DNA of 64,000 bases from Nannobrachium achirus (lineage: Eukaryota; Chordata; Actinopteri; Myctophiformes; Myctophidae), in NCBI GenBank assembly GCA_963921795.1, contig OY997659.1:55417872-55481871 (forward strand), read 5' to 3'. The notes under the pieces are model-generated. The model saw nothing but the letters and a program-made list of their open reading frames with translations. It did not search any database and was not told the DNA's origin. Positions 31,175 through 44,861 of this stretch are shown piece after piece. The stretch's first letter is position 1, and every line of letters begins with the position of its first letter. The position numbers and the translations under genes are program-made.

Positions 31175-31704
31175 TATCTGAATCATCATTCTATTTATCA
31201 TGGGAATGTTATTAATTTTCTTTATATAGGAACTTAGTGTCATAACTTAACTTGTGTGTTGTATTAGGTTAACAATGAATGGATTTCAAGAAATAATGGG
31301 GTGCCCAATTCATTATCAATGCCACTCAGTTTTTCACCAAATAGTTAGGGTTGGGGTTAGGGTTAGCCACTCAGGATTGTTTTAGGGGAAAGAAACATTT
31401 GCAGGTTATTGGGTGTTTTAACATGGGGATTTGATATGATATGGGATATTGAACCAATGAAACACATATCAACATACCAATTAAGGGAAAGGTAGGTGCG
31501 GTTGTGGCGAAACCTATACCCCCTTCTTCAGTGCATCGAGCTGATGAAAAATATCATTGTTCTTCTCTACGACTTAGGTTAGGGTTTCAGGGATCTTTTG
31601 TGGGTATTTGGGCCTTAATAACATGGATTTGATAAGTAAAGGGATAGCCAAAATATTCTCAATGGGAGGTTAGGGTTAGGGTTTTTTTACAAGGATCGGA
31701 CATT
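31175..31704. other. Gene-3' spacer with TTAGGG-like motifs, unit B
   Basis: No gene seen. Equivalent of 4790-5316, including the GGTTAGGGTTAG motifs. Confidence 0.7.
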
Positions 31705-32135
31705 TTCTGAACCGCAAGGCCGAGCCAAATCCGTCCGTATCAGCCTCGAGTCTGTGGCGTGCACAGCCGCTGCGTGGTTTCAAAAAAGCAAACACTGCCC
31801 CTAAACAAGGCTATTTCTGTCTAAAGGCTAAAAAGTCAGGGAAAGACGGTCTGGAAGGTCTCTCCTTCGAACTGCACGTCCCCTCCGGTTCAGCAAACAT
31901 GTGTGTCGAGGCTGGGGGTGCAGGGAATGAGTCTAATTTAAATGGTTTTAAAAAAGGTATGCACCCAATAACTAAAAATACGACCCTAATCAAGGTTCTT
32001 TTACGACGGACTCAAGTCGGATACGCAGGACTCGGTGCTTTGTGCTCGGAACACAGTAAAGACAAGGGACCTGTCTATGCCTGGTCCAAAGAACAGACCT
32101 CAAAGACCTTCCAAAAGGATTATAACACCCGGTGA
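31680..32135 (+). other. Open frame in 801-bp repeat, unit B, unrecognised
   Basis: A plus-strand frame stays open for about 150 codons and ends at TGA 32133-32135. It reads LNRKAEPNPSVSASSLWRAQ, QGYFCLKAKKSGKDGLEGLS, then NLNGFKKGMHPITKN and LCSEHSKDKGPVYAW. The first ATG is at 31899, leaving 78 residues. I recognise no family. Differences between repeat copies are only mildly biased to synonymous change (about 7 of 19 by eye), so strong constraint is not shown. It may be a fossil of a coding sequence. Confidence 0.3.
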
Positions 32136-33562
32136 ATTTCAAGTATTGGCCATCCAAATTCCTATCGAAACCTATTCAAATCTCTGAATCCATTTGATTG
32201 CTTGACCTTTGAATGAAGAAAAGTCAAATGAAGGGGGCAGCAGGTTTCCAATCGCCATCAGTTCTTTTTCAGGATGGCCTGTTGAACGCCTAGACATCAC
32301 CATTATGATCATAGCATCTACAGTTCACAAGTGATCACTCAAAATACCTAAAATCAGCAAAATTTAGTCAGGCTTGAGAATGAGGCCTCCACCCGCCTAC
32401 CTATCAAACCCCTTTGTTCTTTCACCCAATTAAAAGCAATCCCTACCAGGGGTCAGGACAGATTATTTGGGGTTCTAAGGGTCGTAGAGCAAAACGGAAG
32501 ACAGTTTTCTGAACCGCAAGGCAGAGCCAAATTCATCTGTATCAGCCTCGGGTCTGTGGCGTGCACAGCCGCTGCGTGGTTTCAAAAAAGCAATCACTGC
32601 CCCTAAACAAGGCTATTTCTGTCTAAAGGCTCAAAAGTCAGGGAAAGACGGTCTGGAGGGTCTCTCCTTCAAACTGCACGCCCCCTCCGGTTCAGCAAAC
32701 ATTTGTGTCGAGGCTGGGGCGCAGGGATTGAGTCTAACTTGAATGGTTTTAAAAAAGGTATGCACCCAATAACTAAAAATACAACCCTAATCAAGGTTCT
32801 TTTACGGCGGACTCAAGTCGGATATGCAGGACTCGGTGCTTTGTGCTCGGAACACATTAAACACAAGAAACATGTCTATGCCTCGTCCAAAGAACAGACC
32901 TCGCAGACCTTCCAAGAGCATTATAACGCCCAGTGAAATTCAAGTAATGGCCATCCAAATTCCTATCGAAACCTCTTCAAATCTCTAAATCCATTTGATT
33001 GCTTGACCTTTGACTGAATAAATGTTAAATGAAGGGGGCTGCAGGTGTCCAATCGCCATCAGTTCTTTTTTCAGGATGGCCTGTTGAACAACTAGACGTC
33101 TTCATTATGATCATAACATCGACAGTTCACGAGAGGTCACTAAAAATACCTAAAATCACCAAAATTTAGGCAGGCTTGAAAATGAGGCCTCCGCCCACCT
33201 ACCTATCAAACCCCCTTGTTTTTTCACCCACTTAAAAGCAAACCCTACCAGGGGTCACAACAGATTATTTTAGGTTCTAAGGGTCGTAGAGCAAAACGGA
33301 AAACAGTTTTCTGAACCTCAAGGCAGAGCCAAATTCATCTGTATCAGCCTCGGGTCTGTGGCGTGCACAGCCGCTGCGTGGTTTCAAAAAAGCAAACACT
33401 GCCCCTAAACAAGGCTATTTCTGTCTAAAGGCTCAAAATTCAGGGAAAGACGGTCTGGAGGGGTCTGGAGGGTCTCTCCTTCGAACTGCACGTCCCCTCC
33501 GGTTCAGCAAACATTTGTGTCGAGGCTGGGGCGCAGGGAATGAGTCTAACTTGAATGGTTTT
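31701..33562 (+). repeat. 801-bp tandem repeat, unit B
   Basis: Copies start at 31706 (TCTGAACCG), 32508 and about 33309. The first copy is 802 bp. The block ends at GAATGGTTTTT near 33562, where unique sequence leads to the MITE-like end. Confidence 0.85.
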
Positions 33563-33660
33563 TGTATTGAGCTCCGAGTTACTGAATGCCCCTTCACCTC
33601 TTAGGGCAAACACCGACGCCGCCTGCGAACCCCCAGTGGGGTGCTAAACCCACCAAGTTA

Positions 33661-33732
33661 CTAGGCCTGGGACAAAATATCGATATTTCGATATACCGCG
33701 GTATTATCTCCCGCGATAATTATCGATATCAG
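33661..33732. mobile_element. MITE-like terminus, unit B
   Basis: Same CGATAT/CCGCGG palindromic end as at 10741. Confidence 0.4.
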
Positions 33733-34066
33733 GGATTTCCCATTTAACCTACTGTATGGTGTAGTACTATGGTGCAATACCGTCAGCCGCCAGCACTGTT
33801 TGTAGTGGGGGCGCTAGCGAGATAAAGGACCGGCCGGTCGGCCGTATTATGCAAAAGTGAGGAAGAGAGAAGAGCTTTACGCTGTGGTTCTCAGTCTGAG
33901 TTTGACGGTCAGACAGAGAGGGAGAGAGGAGGAGTGGAGAGCTGTCTTCAGTTTTACAACAAGGTGAAGTTAATTTGAGCAACACATACAGCTCTGTCTG
34001 TGTTTAGTGGACACACACATAGGCTACTGTACATGTATGCAACCACCATTACAATATACAAACTAA

Positions 34067-34218
<152 letters not shown>

Positions 34219-34682
34219 CACAACCATGTTCCCCCTTTGCCTCGATCTCCCTCTCATGCACAGCCTGACGCAACGGAGGCGGTCAAGGTGAGGCTAGGAC
34301 TCCCCTATTCATGCGAGATTGGGGAGTCGCTGGGAAACACACTCTCCCCCAGGATGTCGTATCTCATGTAGACGAATAGGAGATAACAGCACAGCCCAAA
34401 CGTTAGGGAGGGACGGGCACTTGTCTCAGTCTCAGGTTGTTCTCCCAGACAGAGAGCATTCTACACAAGGCAGCTGTGTTGGCAGTGTGCCAAAGCATAT
34501 TTCCTGCTGTGAAAATGTTCGTGCTTAAACTTCTATATTCTACAGACATTAAAAATAGCCATGAATATACCTGGCACATACAGTATATGAAAAAGCCACA
34601 GCTCTCTTCACTAGAAAACCTACGTTTCATGCATATGAAAATGATGAGAACTTTTCTACACAAGCAACATGTATATATGCAT

Positions 34683-34717
34683 TTTTATACTACTGAACCA
34701 AGTTCAGTAGTATAAAA
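34683..34717. other. Perfect 16-bp hairpin, unit B
   Basis: Same stem as 11744-11778. Confidence 0.7.
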
Positions 34718-34806
34718 TGTAGTATAAAATGTTCTGGCGCTATCCAGCTTTGTGTGTCTCTATGCATGTTTATGTTAGGAGGTGTTAGGTTGTGTTAGGA
34801 TGTGTT

Positions 34807-35067
34807 TTTAGTAAAACAATTGTATTTATGGATTCAAGTTTGTATTAATTTCAATCATAGTCATTATTGTATGATTTGGTTTCGGAATAAAATATTATAT
34901 TTCAGTTTTTTGGGTGAATATTGAAGCCGTTTGATAGGATTCCGGTATAGCCGATTTTCTATCAAGTCCCTCCAATTTCCATCTAATACCTAACCCTACA
35001 TATTACATAGCTCCTCCCTTTAGGGGTTAGGTTTCTTGGTTGGCTCGTTATTTGCAAACTTAACCCG
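34807..35067 (+). repeat. Isolated promoter-array module, unit B
   Basis: Equivalent of 11868-12128; ends at the transposon-remnant block. Confidence 0.8.
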
Positions 35068-37419
35068 TTAAAAAAATAAATAAATAAAATAAATTAAAAT
35101 CTTGCTGCACAGCCCTAACTGACATTACGGTAATGCATGCGCGGCCGCAACGTCCATTACGGTAATCCCAGTGGCCCTATCACGCGGCTAGAATGGATCA
35201 CATGCCCTCCCACCTTCCAAACAGCACGCACACAGGACAGGAGGATAGTAGTTGGAGGAGGAGGATGCAGTGGTTTGTGAGTTTTTGTGAGAGAGAGAGA
35301 AAAAAAAGTTAACAACAAATGAAAACAAAAATGCTGGAGGAGGAGTAGGATTACATTATACTTTTGACCAGTTGCCATTTGCCATTATCGCAAAGAGGAG
35401 GAATTGGTGGTGATATGGTAAGCCTGAGAGTGGATGTGGATAATGTCCAGCAGATTGCTTTGTGTTAACCTCTTAACAGGTCTGGGCCCGCCGGCCGTAT
35501 TTTGACAAACAATCACGTTTAGCCAAGCCTCTGTTTCACTTGCATTGCCAAGCTGTATGCCATTTTAAAAGATTCTTGTGATTCCGAATCTGCAAACCAT
35601 TTGATTATAGCTCCGAAACTCACGCCGCAAACAACGCAGAAGTCCGACATAAACAAACAAACAAATATTCATAAATCTGCTGCTACTCACGTTTAGAGTT
35701 AGCCCTGAATACATGGGGGACCCCCAGAGGGGTCCCCAAATTATGTTGGGGGGTCCCCAGAAGTTTAGCTAAATGTTAACATTGTTTTCTCACTCAAAAG
35801 TAAACAGACCAACATACAGTATAAGTGTATACAGGGTATCTGAACATTTCTAAAGTGACAATTTAAGGACGTCAAAGACCTCTTTAGTACCTCTGGTCAA
35901 ACATTGGTCAAATTGTAAAATATTAGAGGCAGAAATTATGAAAATAGCCAATCTACATGCTCACAACGCCTCGCGTTGCGAGGCGTTGTGAGCATGTAGA
36001 TCGGCTATTTTCACAAAGGAATAGATGGGGTCAAACTAAATGTTATGTCAACTCCTACAATTCCAAGTGCTCGTCATGGTGGGGGGTCCCCAGTTCAAAT
36101 ATGAATATTTTGGGGGTCACGGCCAGAAAAGGTTGAGAACCACTGGTGTAGAGGAAGGGTAAACATGATAAAATCCATACCCAAAAACCTCTGCGTAACA
36201 GCTCTACTGGACGTGCGTAAATGCGCAGCAGCGCGCCGAACGTCAGACCAAGAGTGTTAGGGCTGTCATTAAAATAAATAAATTAAATAATAATAATAAT
36301 AAATATATCAAAATAATAAAAAAATTTAAATAAAAAAAATCCAGTCTATTAGACCTTTTTTGACCTTTTTATATGATCATGCAAATGTCTCCAAATGAAA
36401 ACGCATAAACATACACTTAGTAAAACATGTGTAAAATATTCATAGTTTAAAATATTCATATTTTGTAGTTTTATCATGTCCTTTGAAATTGGGCTAGGTA
36501 AGGCTTCAAAATGTGTCCACATTGTGTTTTTCAGCTCCTATATGATAATAACAGTGTTATGCAGGCATCTATTTACTGAAAATATTTAGGCAAGGATTAA
36601 AAACCTGCTATTCCAGTAAGTTAAAACTTGTATTACTCGATGTCAGTTGCACACAGAGTGACTATTTATTTCTGGGTAAAACTTCAAAATGAGACCATGC
36701 CCAATGCATTACTCCAAATGGTTTAAAAACGACAATCAATTTACTTTGGGTACGCTGTGTATAGGCGTTTTTTGCAAATTATACAGGATTGTTAACAGGT
36801 TAAAGGAGTAGTTACCCTGTATGTTTTCACTGTGGTTGAGGGCTATGCTATGGAGCGTGTCTGGGTTGCTTTCTTTTAGGTGATAATAGAATTTAAGTGC
36901 TCTATTTTTTACTTTTATAATGATAATGAGTGGGTATTGTCCTAATTCTGCCCTGCAAGCATTGTTTGTTGTTGTCCGTTGGGTATATATATATTGGGTA
37001 TAGTTCTGCATGCATTCTCAGTTTGGTGTTTTGCTATGCTCTAGTATATAATATATAGGCCTACAGCCTAATAGCCTACTGCATATTGAGCAATAAAATA
37101 CAACTTGTTTGTCCAATTCTCAGATCAATTATTAGTTTCCATTCATTAGCTAACTAGCCAAAGTTCTGACATTTTGGCATGTAATCATGTTCATACTGCC
37201 CTTGTTGGTGGTGAGAACTGTACACTAACTTATACGATTTATGGATTGTGTAGTTATCATTTATGTTGTATGTAAAAGTTGCGGTATTAAGAGCTTATGT
37301 ATTTAAATGTGCCGCCCTCCACCTGACGAGTCGGTAGAGTATCTGCGCTCGCGCTAGTTGTGGGGGCTGGTCTGGCCAAGATGCCAGGGCTGAATTTTAG
37401 TCCCAGTCCACCACTGGAG
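35068..37419. mobile_element. Nested transposon-remnant block, unit B
   Basis: Equivalent of 12129-14480, with the hAT-type end at 36145 and the long hairpin at 35939-36013. No host gene seen. Confidence 0.5.
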
Positions 37420-38176
37420 GAAAGAGAGTGATAAGGAATATTCACCAATATGCTTGTGAGTTGATGTGTTTTTTTATTAAATTAGCCTAGATGTTATAGC
37501 TCGATGCCAGCTTATTCAGGGTTAAACTTTTAGTAAAACAATTGTATTTATGGATTCAAGTTTGTAATAATTTCAATCAGAGTCATTATTGTATGATTTG
37601 GTTTCGGGATAAAATATTATATTTCAGTTTTTGGGTGAATATTGAAGCCGTTTGATAGGAGTCCGGTATAGCCGATTTTCTATCAAGTCCCTCCAATTTC
37701 CATCTAATACCTAACCCTACATATTACATAGCTCCTCCCTTTAGGGGTTAGGTTTCTTGGTTGGCTCGTTATTTGCAAACTGAACTCACCTGGTGTTGTT
37801 TGAGAGACAGGGAGTGAGGAAGGAGAGAGAAGGAAGGTTGCACCGAAATGCCTGTGAGTAATATTATAGGTTTATTGAATTAGCCCAGATGTTATGCATT
37901 GAATACATATTATCTAAGGTTATGTTTTTAGTAAAACAATTGTTTTTATCGATTCAAGCTTTCTTTGTTATGTCTTTGACTTGCATTGACTTGTATTGAC
38001 TTGTATTTTACAGTGTGCTTTATAAGTATAATGTGTCATTATCATCATTTTTACTGTATCATTTTATATTAACTGGTCAAGTGAACCTTAGTCAGGATGT
38101 GTTAGGGAGTGTTAGGATGTGTTAGGGTGTGTTAGGAACTTTATATTGGGTCTAGGGGAGGTAACTTGTGTTAGGG

Positions 38177-38279
38177 TATAAGAGGAGAAAGGATATCTTT
38201 TGTTTTCAGTTTACCCAACCTTTCTGTGAGAGAGATAGCGAGGGAGGAAAGAGAGTGAAAAGGAATATTGACCAATATG
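38177..38279 (+). promoter_or_regulatory. TATA promoter with leader and ATG, module 1 of unit B
   Basis: TATAAGAGG at 38177, TTTTCAGTTT about 30 bp on, ATG-TTT|GTGAGT at 38277. Confidence 0.55.
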
Positions 38280-40529
38280 TTTGTGAGTTGATGTTGTGTT
38301 TTTTTATTAAATTAGCCTAGATGTTATAGCTCGATGCCAGATTATCCAGGGTTAAACTTTTAGTAAAACAATTGTATTTATGGATTCAAGTTTGTATTAA
38401 TTTCAATCAGAGTCATTATTGTATGATTTGGGTTAGGGATAAAATATTATATTTCAGTTTTTGGGTGAATATTGAAGCCGTTTGATAGGATTCCGGTTTA
38501 ACCAATCCTCTATCAAGTCCCTGCATTTTCCATCTAATACCTAACCCTACAAATGACCAAGCTCCTCCCTTTAGGGGTTAGGTTTCTTGGTTGGCTCGTT
38601 ATGTGCAAACTTAACTCACCTGGTGTTGTTTGAGAGACAGAGAGTGAGGAAAGAGAGAAGGAAGGTTGCACCAAACAGAGAGTGAGGAAAGAGAGAAGGA
38701 AGGTTGCACCAAAATGCCTGTGAGTAATATTATAGGTTTATCGAATTAGCCCAGATTTTTTGCATTGAATACATATTATCTAGGGTTAGGTTTTTAGTAA
38801 ATCAATTGTTTTTATCGATTCAAGCTTTCTTTGCTATATCTTTGACTTGCATTGTATTCAAAACACCTTGGGATTGAATTGTATGTGAAACAATTGTATT
38901 TATGGATTCAAGTTTGTTTTAATTTCAATCAGAGTCATTATTGTATGATTTGGCTACGGGATAAAATATCAGTTTTTGGGTGAATATTGAAGCCGTTTGA
39001 TAGGATTCCGGTATAGATAGCTCCTCCCTTTAGGGGTTAGGTTTCTTGGTTGGCTCGTTATTTGCAAACCTAACTCACCTGGTGTTGTTTGAGAGACAGA
39101 GAGTGAGGAAGGAGAGAGAAGGAAGGTTGCACCGAAATGCCTGTGAGTAATATTATAGGTTTATTGAATTAGCCCAGATGTTAGTTTTTGGGTGAATATT
39201 GAAGCCGTTTGATAGGATTCCGGTTTAACCAATTGTCTATCAAGTCCATTCATTTTCCATCTAATACCTAACCCTACATATCATCCAGGGTTAAACTTTT
39301 AGTAAAACAATTGTATTTATGGATTCAAGTTTGTTTTAATTTCAATCAGAGTAATTATTTTATTATTTGGTTGCGTTAATACCTAACCCTACATATCATT
39401 TTTTTCTGTATTATTTTATGTTAACTTGTCAGGTTGGGCTATATTGTTTGGGTGTTTTGGCTGGTTGTTGCTTGCTTTCACAACTATTTATCAAACTTCC
39501 TTGCTCTTTAACCCAATTACAAGTTAGCCCCTAACCAAAACGGTACTTTGGTCAGGCCTGATGTAATATCAAGCTCTATTGTTCAATTTAATACCTAACC
39601 CTACAAATTACCAAGCTCCTCCCTTTAGGGGTTAGGTTTCTTGGTTGGCTCGTTATGTGCAAACTTAACTCACCTGGTGTTGTTTGAGAGACAGAGAGTG
39701 AGGAAAGAGAGAAGGAAGGTTGCACCAAACAGAGAGTGAGGAAAGAGAGAAGGAAGGTTGCACCAAAATGCCTGTGAGTAATATTATAGGTTTATCGAAT
39801 TAGCCCAGATTTTTTGCATTGAATACATATTATCTAGGGTTAGTTTTTTAGTAAATCAATTGTTTTTATCGATTCAAGCTTTCTTTGCTATATCTTTGAC
39901 TTGCATTGTATTCAAAACACCTTGGGATTGAATTGTATGTGAAACAATTGTATTTATGGATTCAAGTTTGTTTTAATTTCAATCAGAGTCATTATTGTAT
40001 GATTTGGCTACGGGATAAAATATCAGTTTTTGGGTGAATATTGAAGCCGTTTGATAGGATTCCGGTATAGATAGCTCCTCCCTTTAGGGGTTAGGTTTCT
40101 TGGTTGGCTCGTTATTTGCAAACCTAACTCACCTGGTGTTGTTTGAGAGACAGAGAGTGAGGAAGGAGAGAGAAGGAAGGTTGCACCGAAATGCCTGTGA
40201 GTAATATTATAGGTTTATTGAATTAGCCCAGATGTTATGCATTGAATACATATTATCTAAGGTTAGGTTTTTAGTAAAACAATTGTTTTTATCGATTCAA
40301 GCTTTCTTTGTTATGTAAAGACTTGCATTGTCTTCAAAACACTTGGGATTGACTTGTATTTTACAGTGTGTTTTATAAGTATAATGTGTCATTATCCAAA
40401 TTTTTACTGTATCATTTTATATTAACTGGTCAAGTGAACCTTAGTCAGGATGTGTTAGGGCGTGTTAGGCTGTGTTAGGGTGTGTTAGGAACTTTATATT
40501 GGGTCCAGGGGAGGTAACTTGTGTTAGGG

Positions 40530-40632
40530 TATAAGAGGAGAAAGGATATCTTTGTTTTTCAGTTTACCCAACCTTTCTGTGAGAGAGACAGCGAGGGAGG
40601 AAAGAGAGTGAAAAGGAATATTGACCAATATG
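40530..40632 (+). promoter_or_regulatory. TATA promoter with leader and ATG, module 2 of unit B
   Basis: TATAAGAGG at 40530 and ATG-TTT|GTGAGT at 40630; the TATA module nearest gene C. Confidence 0.55.
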
Positions 40633-41066
40633 TTTGTGAGTTGATGTTGTGTTTTTTTATTAAATTAGCCTAGATGTTATAGCTCGATGCCAGATTATCC
40701 AGGGTTAAACTTTTAGTAAAACAATTGTATTCATGGATTCAAGTTTGTATTAATTTCAATCAGATTCATTATTGTATGATTTGGGTTAGGGATAAAATAT
40801 CATATTTCAGTTTTTGGGTGAATATTGAAGCCGTTTGATAGGATTCCGGTTTAACCAATCCTCTATCAAGTCCCTGCATTTTCCATCTGATACCTAACCC
40901 TACAAATTACCAAGCTCCTCCCTTTAGGGGTTAGGTTTCTTGGTTGGCTCGTTATGTGCAAACTTAACTCACCTGGTGTTGTTTGAGAGACAGAGAGTGA
41001 GGAAAGAGAGAAGGAAGGTTGCACCAAACAGAGAGTGAGGAAAGAGAGAAGGAAGGTTGCACCAAA

Positions 41067-41072
41067 ATGCCT
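41067..41072 (+). CDS. Candidate first coding exon (Met-Pro) nearest gene C
   Basis: ATG-CCT with immediate GTGAGT donor, equivalent of 20492. Phase 0 joins to exon 42024-42172. Confidence 0.5.
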
Positions 41073-42023
41073 GTGAGTAATATTATAGGTTTATCGAATT
41101 AGCCCAGATGTTTTGCATTGAATACATATTATCTAAGGTTAGGTTTTTAGTAAATCAATTGTTTTTATCGATTCAAGCTTTCTTTGCTATATCTTTGACT
41201 TGCATTGTATTCAAAACACCTTGGGTTTGAATTGTATGTGAAACAATTGTATTTATGGACTCAAATTTGTTTTAATTTCAATCAGAGTCATTATTGTATG
41301 ATTTGGCTACGGGATAAAATATCAGTTTTTGGGTGAATATTGAAGCCGTTTGATAGGATTCCGGTTTAACCAATTGTCTATCAAGTCCATTCATTTTCCA
41401 TCTAATACCTAACCCTACATATCATCCAGGGTTAAACTTTTAGTAAAACAATTGTATTTATGGATTCAAGTTTGTTTTAATTTCAATCAGAGTAATTATT
41501 TTATTATTTGGTTGCGTTAATACCTAACCCTACATATCATTTTTTTCTGTATTATTTTATGTTAACTTGTCAGGTTGGGCTATATTGTTTGGGTGTTTTG
41601 GCTGGTTGTTGCTTGCTTTCACAACTATTTATCAAACTTCCTTGCTCTTTAACCCAATTACAAGTTAGCCCCCTAACCAAAACGGTACTTTGGTCAGGCC
41701 TGATGTAATATCAAGCTCTATTGTTCAATGGCCCAAAATTCTGCAAAACCCCTAACCCTGCTAAACTTATTCTGCCCAGCGCTGATCGGATCTTCCCACA
41801 TGTTAGGATAATATGATTGGTTTGTTAATTTTTTGTTATAATATGAGATTTTTATTGGGTATTATTCAGTTACTTGATCAAATCCAAACAGAACAACTTA
41901 CGCAAAACAGCAGGTTTCTTTTCTTACAGCTTGTCATGAAGTTTGGCTTTAGACCCAACTTCCTTCTAATTAAAATTGCTATGTGACCCAATTACTGACA
42001 ATCACCTTTTTTGACTCATCTAG

Positions 42024-44648
42024 AGACCGAGTAAAGTGCACGCTACCGTAGTCGCCTGTCCCATGGTCGGCTGTCGCCAAGGGGAGTGTTTTATAAAAAC
42101 CCACCTGGTGAAAAAACACAAGGTGGAAAACGATGTCGAGAGAAATCTTATTCAAGATTATGCCAATGGCAGGTAAAGTCGATCCCATTAATGAGACCAT
42201 GATTATTCTGTAATGGTGCAATAAGCAGACACTTTCAAAACTGATGTTGCTTACCTTGTCTTCACTTGTTAGAATCCACGACGGGGACACCCTCGATTGT
42301 GTGTTATGTGGAAAGGAAAATAACACAAGGCTGGACAAGCACTTTAGAGACAAGCATGACCTACCTATCGGTGTAAGTTCTTTTTTTTTGCTTGCTACTT
42401 ATTAAAGATTTGGTCAAATTAGAGTGTATGTTGACTGGATCTCACTGGACCAAAATTGTGTGGTTAACCAGACTGTACTCTTCAACAGGAGACAGACAAC
42501 CGAAGATTGTTCATCACCGCCAAACGGCAATTAACGCTGGGGAAGCTGGCTAATCTAAGAGCCTCCGGCGTGGCGATGGTCAGCGAGCTGGACCTTGTGG
42601 AAGGAGGTAGGTTGAACTGCCGTTCCAATTGTAAGTATGGGATAATTTTTTTGTCATTGTTCAGGGTCTTTGGTGGGTTTTGGGATGGGGTGTCTGTTAA
42701 GGGTTTGGTGATTTCTTTCTCCATGATATTTTTTTCTAATCGGAATCATCATTCGAGGATGTATCAGAATGTGTATACCATAACAACTAGGTTAATAATT
42801 TTAGTTTCAGCTCCAGTTCCTCCACGGCCAAACCCCTTGCCTAACCCCCTGCCTCCTGCTCCCCGGGCCCTCCAGCCCCACGGAGGTAGGTTCAATTCCC
42901 GTTCCAGTTTTATGAAGACTTTTCTGTTGCGTATAATCTAAATTAATTGTTTTGTTTTGTTTTTTCAAACAGGTCCAGCACCTCAGGTCGACCTGCTCCC
43001 AGGAGGTAGGTTTGATTTCAGTTCCAATTTTATGAAGACTTGTCTGTTGCGTAACATCTAAGTTAATAGTTTTTGTGTCAACAGGTCTTGACCAAGATGT
43101 CAATCACCAAGATGCCGGTAGGTTCAATTTCCGTTCCAATTTTATGAAGACTTGTCTGTTGCTTAACAACTAAGTTAATTATTTTTCTCTCAACAGGTCG
43201 GTTCTCAATTCCGAAGGTCCATTGGTCGGAAGGTTCTCACTTCCGAAGGTTCTATATTCCGAAAATGGGCTCTTTACTCCGAAAACTGAATCCCATTGTT
43301 CCGAAGGTTCTCAATTCCGAAATCACCGGGGTTTCATTGGGCCAACGATGTCAAAGGGCGCTCTCCATGGTGCCAAAATGAGCAAGAAAAAAAAAAAAAA
43401 GAAAAAAAATAACCTTGGCAGTCAGTCTCGCAATGACTGAAAGCGCTTTACCCTGTTTTAATCCATCCGATCTGATCGTGGGTATTGTGCCTTCGCCTCT
43501 GTTGCGCGGCACGCCTCGATCAGCCGATGCGCAAAATAAAAGAAAAAATATCTATAAGTGGTAGCCCATAATGACCGTTATTGTGGCGATATCGCCAAAA
43601 TTCCCACTGGGCACGACTCTATGCATATATAGCCTAGTATAGACATGACAAGGTTCATAAGTTGACGCATTTGGAGCTGAATTATCAGTTAATATGCAAC
43701 TATTTGTTTCAAAAAATGACACAATGTGACATAGTTCTCATATGCTTTACCAATGTATGTTTTCTCATGCCCAATAAACCCCCTTCTGTTTGACGTTTCT
43801 TTAAGCGTGGCTGTGGTTCGCTATAAAGGCTTAAACTAAAGGCTTCGGGTTTCATGCAAACTCCAAATAATGTAATGGCCCATTGACCACGCACAGTGTC
43901 CTTGCTTTGATTTTAAATAAAACACGTTTCTACTTTACACTGAGTCTGAGCTACCTTGGATCCTTTAAAATATCTCCTTCTTATTATTTCACTCTTTTGA
44001 AACGCACAGCACCGTAAATTAACTTGGAACCTTTGTCCTGTAACTAGCAGCGCTTTTTCATCTTATCACATAACGTAGTCTTACCATCTGATGAGGCTGA
44101 AGTGGCCTATGGATGAAATCTAGGCCTATAGTGTCTCCATATTAGCCAGTAAAGGTGAGTGAGCAGTTGTTCAGTATAAGGGTTTATATGATATCATTTA
44201 TATATTTAATAATATATATTTATTAGCCCCTGGTTGCGAGGTTGAATCTCATAATTTAACCTCTTATTTATACTGCCCATTTATGGCGGCATTCACACGG
44301 GCACGTTTTATTGCTATTAAAACGAATCCTCTAACGTATTGTCGGAAAATACACAACGTTTGGACATGTGTGAAGACACATCCGTAGGCTATCTCAAATA
44401 CAGGCAATATATAGAGCCATGTGCGGGTTAAATCCATAGTTATTTATAAAAGGTTAAATCCCCCTCCAGACCGTCCGCTCTCATTAAATTTCTGACCATT
44501 CTGGCTGCCTCCTCCCCTCATTGATTTCATTTCTGATCACCGCTCCCTCGATCGCACATACATAGTGTATTATTTGTGAGGAGTTGCTCACAGTTAGATG
44601 AAAGGAAAGTGCCACTGGAGACACTTGTAGACCTATATCATATATAGG

Positions 44649-44698
<50 letters not shown>

Positions 44699-44774
44699 CT
44701 CGCAGTGCCAAATCATGTCCAAATGGAGACGCTTTACGCGGAGCGGAGCGCAGAGAGGGAGCCAGCGGAGGGCA

Positions 44775-44861
<87 letters not shown>

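Larger units (their letters stand above)
37420..41729 (+). promoter_or_regulatory. Tandem promoter/first-exon array, upstream of gene C
   Basis: As in unit A but with one 2,353-bp higher-order round fewer. ATG-CCT|GTGAGT starts at 37848, 38714, 39137, 39768, 40191 and 41067; ATG-TTT|GTGAGT at 38277 and 40630; ATG-CTT|GTGAGT at 37450. Donors are phase 0 and fit exon 42024-42172. Confidence 0.65.
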
